The translations under genes were made by a program, and so were the position numbers. Below, one piece after another: positions 60,729 through 64,000 of a stretch of DNA of 64,000 nt; position 1 is the first letter of the stretch; each line of letters begins with the position of its first letter. The DNA is from Bacillota bacterium (lineage in GTDB: Bacteria; Bacillota; Clostridia; Christensenellales; Aristaeellaceae). The stretch covers positions 1 through 64,000 of the forward strand of contig JAFADG010000043.1 in assembly GCA_023425025.1 (NCBI GenBank). Direction: 5' to 3'. The notes under the pieces are model-generated. The model was not told the DNA's origin. It searched no databases and saw only the letters and a program-made list of their open reading frames with translations.

Positions 60729-61781
60729 TTGCCGCAGGTGCTATGGGAGGATACTCAGCAGGTCATTTCGGATGGCTGCATCCCCTTTCACAGCCTGCGG
60801 GGGAGCGCCGTGCTGGTGACCGGCGCCACGGGCCTCATCGGTTCCGCCCTGATACGGGCGCTGGCCGCGGCAGACCGAAAATATGGACTGGGGCTTAAGC
60901 TGCACGCAACCGGCCGGGACGTGCAAAAGGGGAAGGCGCTGTGTCAGGCGCAGGGCGCGCATTTTCTTGCCTGGGATATCCGTGAGCCTCTGCCGGACCT
61001 GGGCAAGGTCCATTATATATTCCACTGCGCGGCGGTCACCAGCTCCCAGGAAATGGCGGCCCACCCTGTTGACGTAACGGAGACCGCCGTCAAGGGGACC
61101 ATGAATGTGCTGGCAATGGCCAGGGAAAAGGCCGTCCGGGGCATGGTGTACCTAAGCTCCATGGAGGTTTACGGCATTACGGATCCTTCGCTGGCTTCCG
61201 TTGGCGAAACGGATTTGGGCGCCATTGATTTGATCAGCCCAAGAAGCTGCTATCCCCAAAGCAAGCGGATGTGCGAAAGCCTGTGCATCGGTTATGCCGC
61301 CCAGTACGGCCTTCCGGTAAGGATCGCCCGCCTTGCGCAAACCTTTGGCGCGGGCTGCGCAAAGGATGATCCAAGGGTCTTTGCCCAGTTTGCCCGCAGC
61401 GCCGCCGCGGGCGAAGACATCGTCCTCCATACGGAGGGCAAATCCCGTGGGAATTACTGTTACCTGTCTGATGCTGTCCGCGCCCTGCTGCTGCTTTTGT
61501 TCAAGGGCGAAAGCGGCGGTGCCTACAACATTGTCAACCCCGATGCCGGCATGACCATCCGGGAAATGGCGGAGCTTGTGGCCGGAACCGTATGCGCAGG
61601 CAAAATATCCGTTGCCGTCCGCGTGCCGGCGGATATCGCCCTGCGCGGCTATGCGCCGGAGGTGACGCTGCGCTTGAGCGCCGGCAAGCTGATGGCCCTT
61701 GGCTGGCAGCCCAAATATAACCTTGCCCAAATGTACGCGCGCCTGATCGCCCATTGGCAGGAAGAAGTACAACCATCATAA
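60729..61781 (+). CDS. NAD-dependent sugar epimerase/dehydratase
   Basis: A 350-residue extended short-chain dehydrogenase. The Rossmann motif VTGATGLIG lies near residue 30 and the catalytic Tyr-x-x-x-Lys is in RSCYPQSKRMCE. It interconverts a nucleotide sugar, likely for surface polymers given the next gene. The start is set at TTG 60729: AGGAGG lies 8 bases upstream, the length then matches relatives that begin shortly before the Rossmann fold, and the upstream ATGs fall inside the promoter. The alternative start would be 60669 or 60675. Confidence 0.85.
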   Translation: MPQVLWEDTQQVISDGCIPFHSLRGSAVLVTGATGLIGSALIRALAAADRKYGLGLKLHATGRDVQKGKALCQAQGAHFLAWDIREPLPDLGKVHYIFHCAAVTSSQEMAAHPVDVTETAVKGTMNVLAMAREKAVRGMVYLSSMEVYGITDPSLASVGETDLGAIDLISPRSCYPQSKRMCESLCIGYAAQYGLPVRIARLAQTFGAGCAKDDPRVFAQFARSAAAGEDIVLHTEGKSRGNYCYLSDAVRALLLLLFKGESGGAYNIVNPDAGMTIREMAELVAGTVCAGKISVAVRVPADIALRGYAPEVTLRLSAGKLMALGWQPKYNLAQMYARLIAHWQEEVQPS

Positions 61782-61794
61782 CGGAGTGGAATGA

Positions 61795-64000
61795 ATGCGC
61801 AAACATCAGCAAAAGAAAATACTGGGGCTGATTTTAACGCTGAACGAGGCGCACGCCGAGTTGAAGCGGCTGTTGGCGCGCCGGGATATCGCCGCCGCGG
61901 TCAAGCTGCTTGCCCAGTGCCAGGACTTTGTGATACAAATCGGCAGCCATATCGAAGGCATCGCCGGGGAAGGCACGCATACCGTGGCTCTGCTGGAACA
62001 GTGCCATGAGGCACTGTACCTTGCCGCCGAACAGATCAACGGCAAAGACAGGGAAAGCGCCGCCGGCAGGATCAGGCATCTGCTGAACGCCGTTGAGGAA
62101 AGCGTGCGCAGGGAGCTTGCGCCGGATAAAATCGAGGTCGTGTTCCTGCCCTACAAGGCGGCCATGTGGGACAGCCTGGAATCCATTTGGCTGGCCGCAA
62201 GGGATGATCCCGGCTGCGACGCGCATGTGATCCCCATCCCGTACTTTGACCGCCTGCCAAACGGCGGCCTGGGCCAGATGCATTACGAAGGGGACCAATA
62301 TCCTGATTATGTTCCCATTACCGACTGGCAGACCTATGATATCGAAGCCAATCATCCGGACATCATTTTCATCCATTCGCCCTATGACGACGGCAATACC
62401 ATCACCAGCATCCATCCCTTCTTTTACAGCAAGCGCCTGAAAGACTTTACGGACCTATTGGCATATGTTCCTTACTTCGTTTGTGTGGATGATGTGCCGG
62501 AGCATTTTTGCGTCTGCACCGGTACCATGTATGCGGGCAAGGTGTATGTGCAATCGGAAAAGATCAGGCAGACGTATATCCGCGAGTTCAAGAAATTTGA
62601 GGATCAGTACCAGTGCCATAACAGGTTCGGCAGGCCGGAGGACAAGTTTGTGGCCATCGGCTCGCCCAAGTTTGACAAGGTCATCCATTCCGGGCCGGAG
62701 GATTTCACCTTGCCGGATCAATGGCGCAGGCTGATCACAAAACCGGACGGGGCAAAAAAAAAGGTTGTGCTGTACAATACGACCATTGAAGCCGTTTTGC
62801 GGGAAAGCGAAAAATGCCTTGACAAGATGGATTATGTGCTTGCTGTCTTGCGCGAAAGGGACGACGTTGTTCTATGGTGGAGGCCGCACCCGCTGAACGA
62901 AACGGTATACCGGTCCATGCAGCCACAGCTGCTCGAGCGGTATTTGCAGATCGTGGCGGACTATAAGCAGGGCGGATACGGCATTTTTGACGATACGCCT
63001 GACCTGAACAGAGCCCTGTGCCTGACCGACTGCTACTATGGCGACTGGTCCTCGCTGGTAACGCTGTACCAATGTACGGGCAAGCCGGTGATGATACAAA
63101 ATGCGCAAATGACTGAAGCGGCTGAGGAAAACAGAAAAGAGTTCACGCTTGCTTTTGAAAAGCTGTATGATGACGGTGCTTTTTTTTGGTTTTCTCCCAT
63201 GGAATATAACGCACTTTTCAGATTGGATAAACAGACGCTCAAACCGGAATATATGGGAACCTTTCCCGATGAAGCGCCTTATGGATGCCGATTATATTAT
63301 TCCATAACAATGTGTGAAGGCGCGCTTTGCCTGGCGCCTTTGCTTGCCAAGGAGCTTGCGACGTATGATACAAAAAAGCATACGTTTTCAAAGGTCCGTG
63401 TCGTGGAAGAAAAACGCTTGGACGAATATCTGAGCATACAGAAGGTTCTGACCTTCGCAATTGTTCCGTATAAGCAATATCTCTTCCTTGCAGGGAAATA
63501 TCCGGCCATTATACGCTGCAATATGCAGACAGGTCAAATCGATTACTTTGATGACTGGCTCGCCCAGGTGAAAGCATTATCTTCTGGTGAGGATCTCGCG
63601 TTTTTCAAGGCGTGGATTGTTGGCCGTGACCCAAAGCTGCTGATTCTGCCATGCCTGAATATAAACGCGGCTGTTGTTTTTGACATGGAAGCATGCATCT
63701 CACGTTTGGTGGTATTCGGGCATGAAAAGGAAGGGTTTGACTGCGCCTGCTTTGACGGCCATGATTTCTGGTTTGCAAAGCTCCGTTCTCCCTCCTTGCT
63801 CAGGTGGAATCTTGAAACCGGGGCCTATAAAGAAATTATTGATTTTCCGTCTCAGTTTGCCGGCGCAAATGCTCCTTTTCATAATTTTACAGAAGCGATA
63901 TATGGCGGCGGGTATATTTGGCTGATACCAAGCAAGGCGAATATGGCTTTACGAATCGACCCCGGGAGCGAAGAAATTTGCGCTGCACAAGCCCTTATGG
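61795..64000 (+). CDS. CDP-glycerol glycerophosphotransferase-like protein, 3' end beyond window
   Basis: At least 735 residues, still open at the window edge. An N-terminal helical domain (about 1-100; RKHQQKKILGLILTLNEAH, LLAQCQDFVIQIGSHIEG) is typical of this family. The transferase region follows (IFIHSPYDDGNTITSIHP, DKFVAIGSPKFDKVI, VLYNTTIEAVL, WWRPHPLN, CYYGDWSSLV), with the conserved RPHP and D-W-S-S signatures of teichoic-acid-type glycerophosphotransferases. From about residue 480 a beta-propeller-like stretch appears (repeats such as YLFLAGKYPAIIRCNMQTG and DFWFAKLRSPSLLRWNLETG). The ATG at 61795 has GGAG 8 bases upstream. The 3' part looks less GC-rich than the 5' part. Confidence 0.8.
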   Translation, partial: MRKHQQKKILGLILTLNEAHAELKRLLARRDIAAAVKLLAQCQDFVIQIGSHIEGIAGEGTHTVALLEQCHEALYLAAEQINGKDRESAAGRIRHLLNAVEESVRRELAPDKIEVVFLPYKAAMWDSLESIWLAARDDPGCDAHVIPIPYFDRLPNGGLGQMHYEGDQYPDYVPITDWQTYDIEANHPDIIFIHSPYDDGNTITSIHPFFYSKRLKDFTDLLAYVPYFVCVDDVPEHFCVCTGTMYAGKVYVQSEKIRQTYIREFKKFEDQYQCHNRFGRPEDKFVAIGSPKFDKVIHSGPEDFTLPDQWRRLITKPDGAKKKVVLYNTTIEAVLRESEKCLDKMDYVLAVLRERDDVVLWWRPHPLNETVYRSMQPQLLERYLQIVADYKQGGYGIFDDTPDLNRALCLTDCYYGDWSSLVTLYQCTGKPVMIQNAQMTEAAEENRKEFTLAFEKLYDDGAFFWFSPMEYNALFRLDKQTLKPEYMGTFPDEAPYGCRLYYSITMCEGALCLAPLLAKELATYDTKKHTFSKVRVVEEKRLDEYLSIQKVLTFAIVPYKQYLFLAGKYPAIIRCNMQTGQIDYFDDWLAQVKALSSGEDLAFFKAWIVGRDPKLLILPCLNINAAVVFDMEACISRLVVFGHEKEGFDCACFDGHDFWFAKLRSPSLLRWNLETGAYKEIIDFPSQFAGANAPFHNFTEAIYGGGYIWLIPSKANMALRIDPGSEEICAAQALM

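Noticed and set aside
1..64000. CRISPR arrays, tRNA, rRNA or phage genes
   Set aside because: No regularly spaced repeats, cloverleaf-like sequences, rRNA segments or phage structural genes were recognised on reading the window.

Overview
The window reads as chromosomal DNA from an anaerobic, moderately GC-rich Clostridia-type member of the Bacillota, probably gut-associated and possibly near the Christensenellales or Oscillospirales. This is inferred from strong Shine-Dalgarno sites, frequent GTG/TTG starts, sigma-A type promoters, LplABC-type sugar transporters, a TelA operon, a ferredoxin-type [NiFe]-hydrogenase and the short palindromic repeats. No rRNA, tRNA, CRISPR array or phage region was seen.

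Layout. 1-498: the end of an IS256-family element and two hairpin repeats. 499-6398 (minus): nickel operon larMN-larQ-larO-larB-larE-larC, for nickel uptake and nickel-pincer cofactor synthesis; larA is not in the window. 6581-10065: a secreted protein, a GH50-like glycosidase and a small zinc-ribbon protein. 10260-22181 (minus): a glycan locus running nucleotidyltransferase, NahK-like kinase, oxidoreductase/acyltransferase fusion, two permeases and a solute-binding protein, followed by a very large secreted DUF4832-like protein. A divergent AraC regulator lies at 22349-23512. 23571-26397: a cystine-type ABC transporter preceded by a 27-codon leader peptide ending in a run of Cys codons, whose RNA can pair with the Shine-Dalgarno site of the first transporter gene. 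26461-27522: a secreted, catalytically dead metallo-beta-lactamase-like protein with an SH3 domain.

27918-37844: a 12-gene operon for a complex-I-shaped, ion-pumping group 4 [NiFe]-hydrogenase. It has three antiporter subunits, J/K/A-like, B/C/D-like, H/I-like subunits and a maturation protease. The large subunit keeps all four nickel-ligand cysteines and there are no NADH-module genes. 38116-42780: an envelope-stress-like operon (two-TM protein, SBP+VWA protein, TelA, orphan PotD-like lipoprotein). 42867-48291 (minus): the complete hypABFCDE maturation set. Nickel uptake, the Lar cofactor, hydrogenase structural genes and maturation genes together make nickel the main theme of the window.

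48822-60464: a family 5 oligosaccharide/peptide ABC transporter, a TIM-barrel sugar isomerase, a GH38 alpha-mannosidase and a GntR/LacI-type regulator, best read as an alpha-mannoside utilisation locus. 60729-64000: an NAD-dependent epimerase and a CDP-glycerol glycerophosphotransferase-like protein cut by the window edge, suggesting cell-surface polymer synthesis.

The least expected features are the cysteine leader, the complex-I-like hydrogenase with intact Ni ligands, a long hairpin repeat whose arms co-vary between two copies, a UUCG-hairpin repeat family with one copy split by about 210 bp, and the oxidoreductase/acyltransferase fusion.
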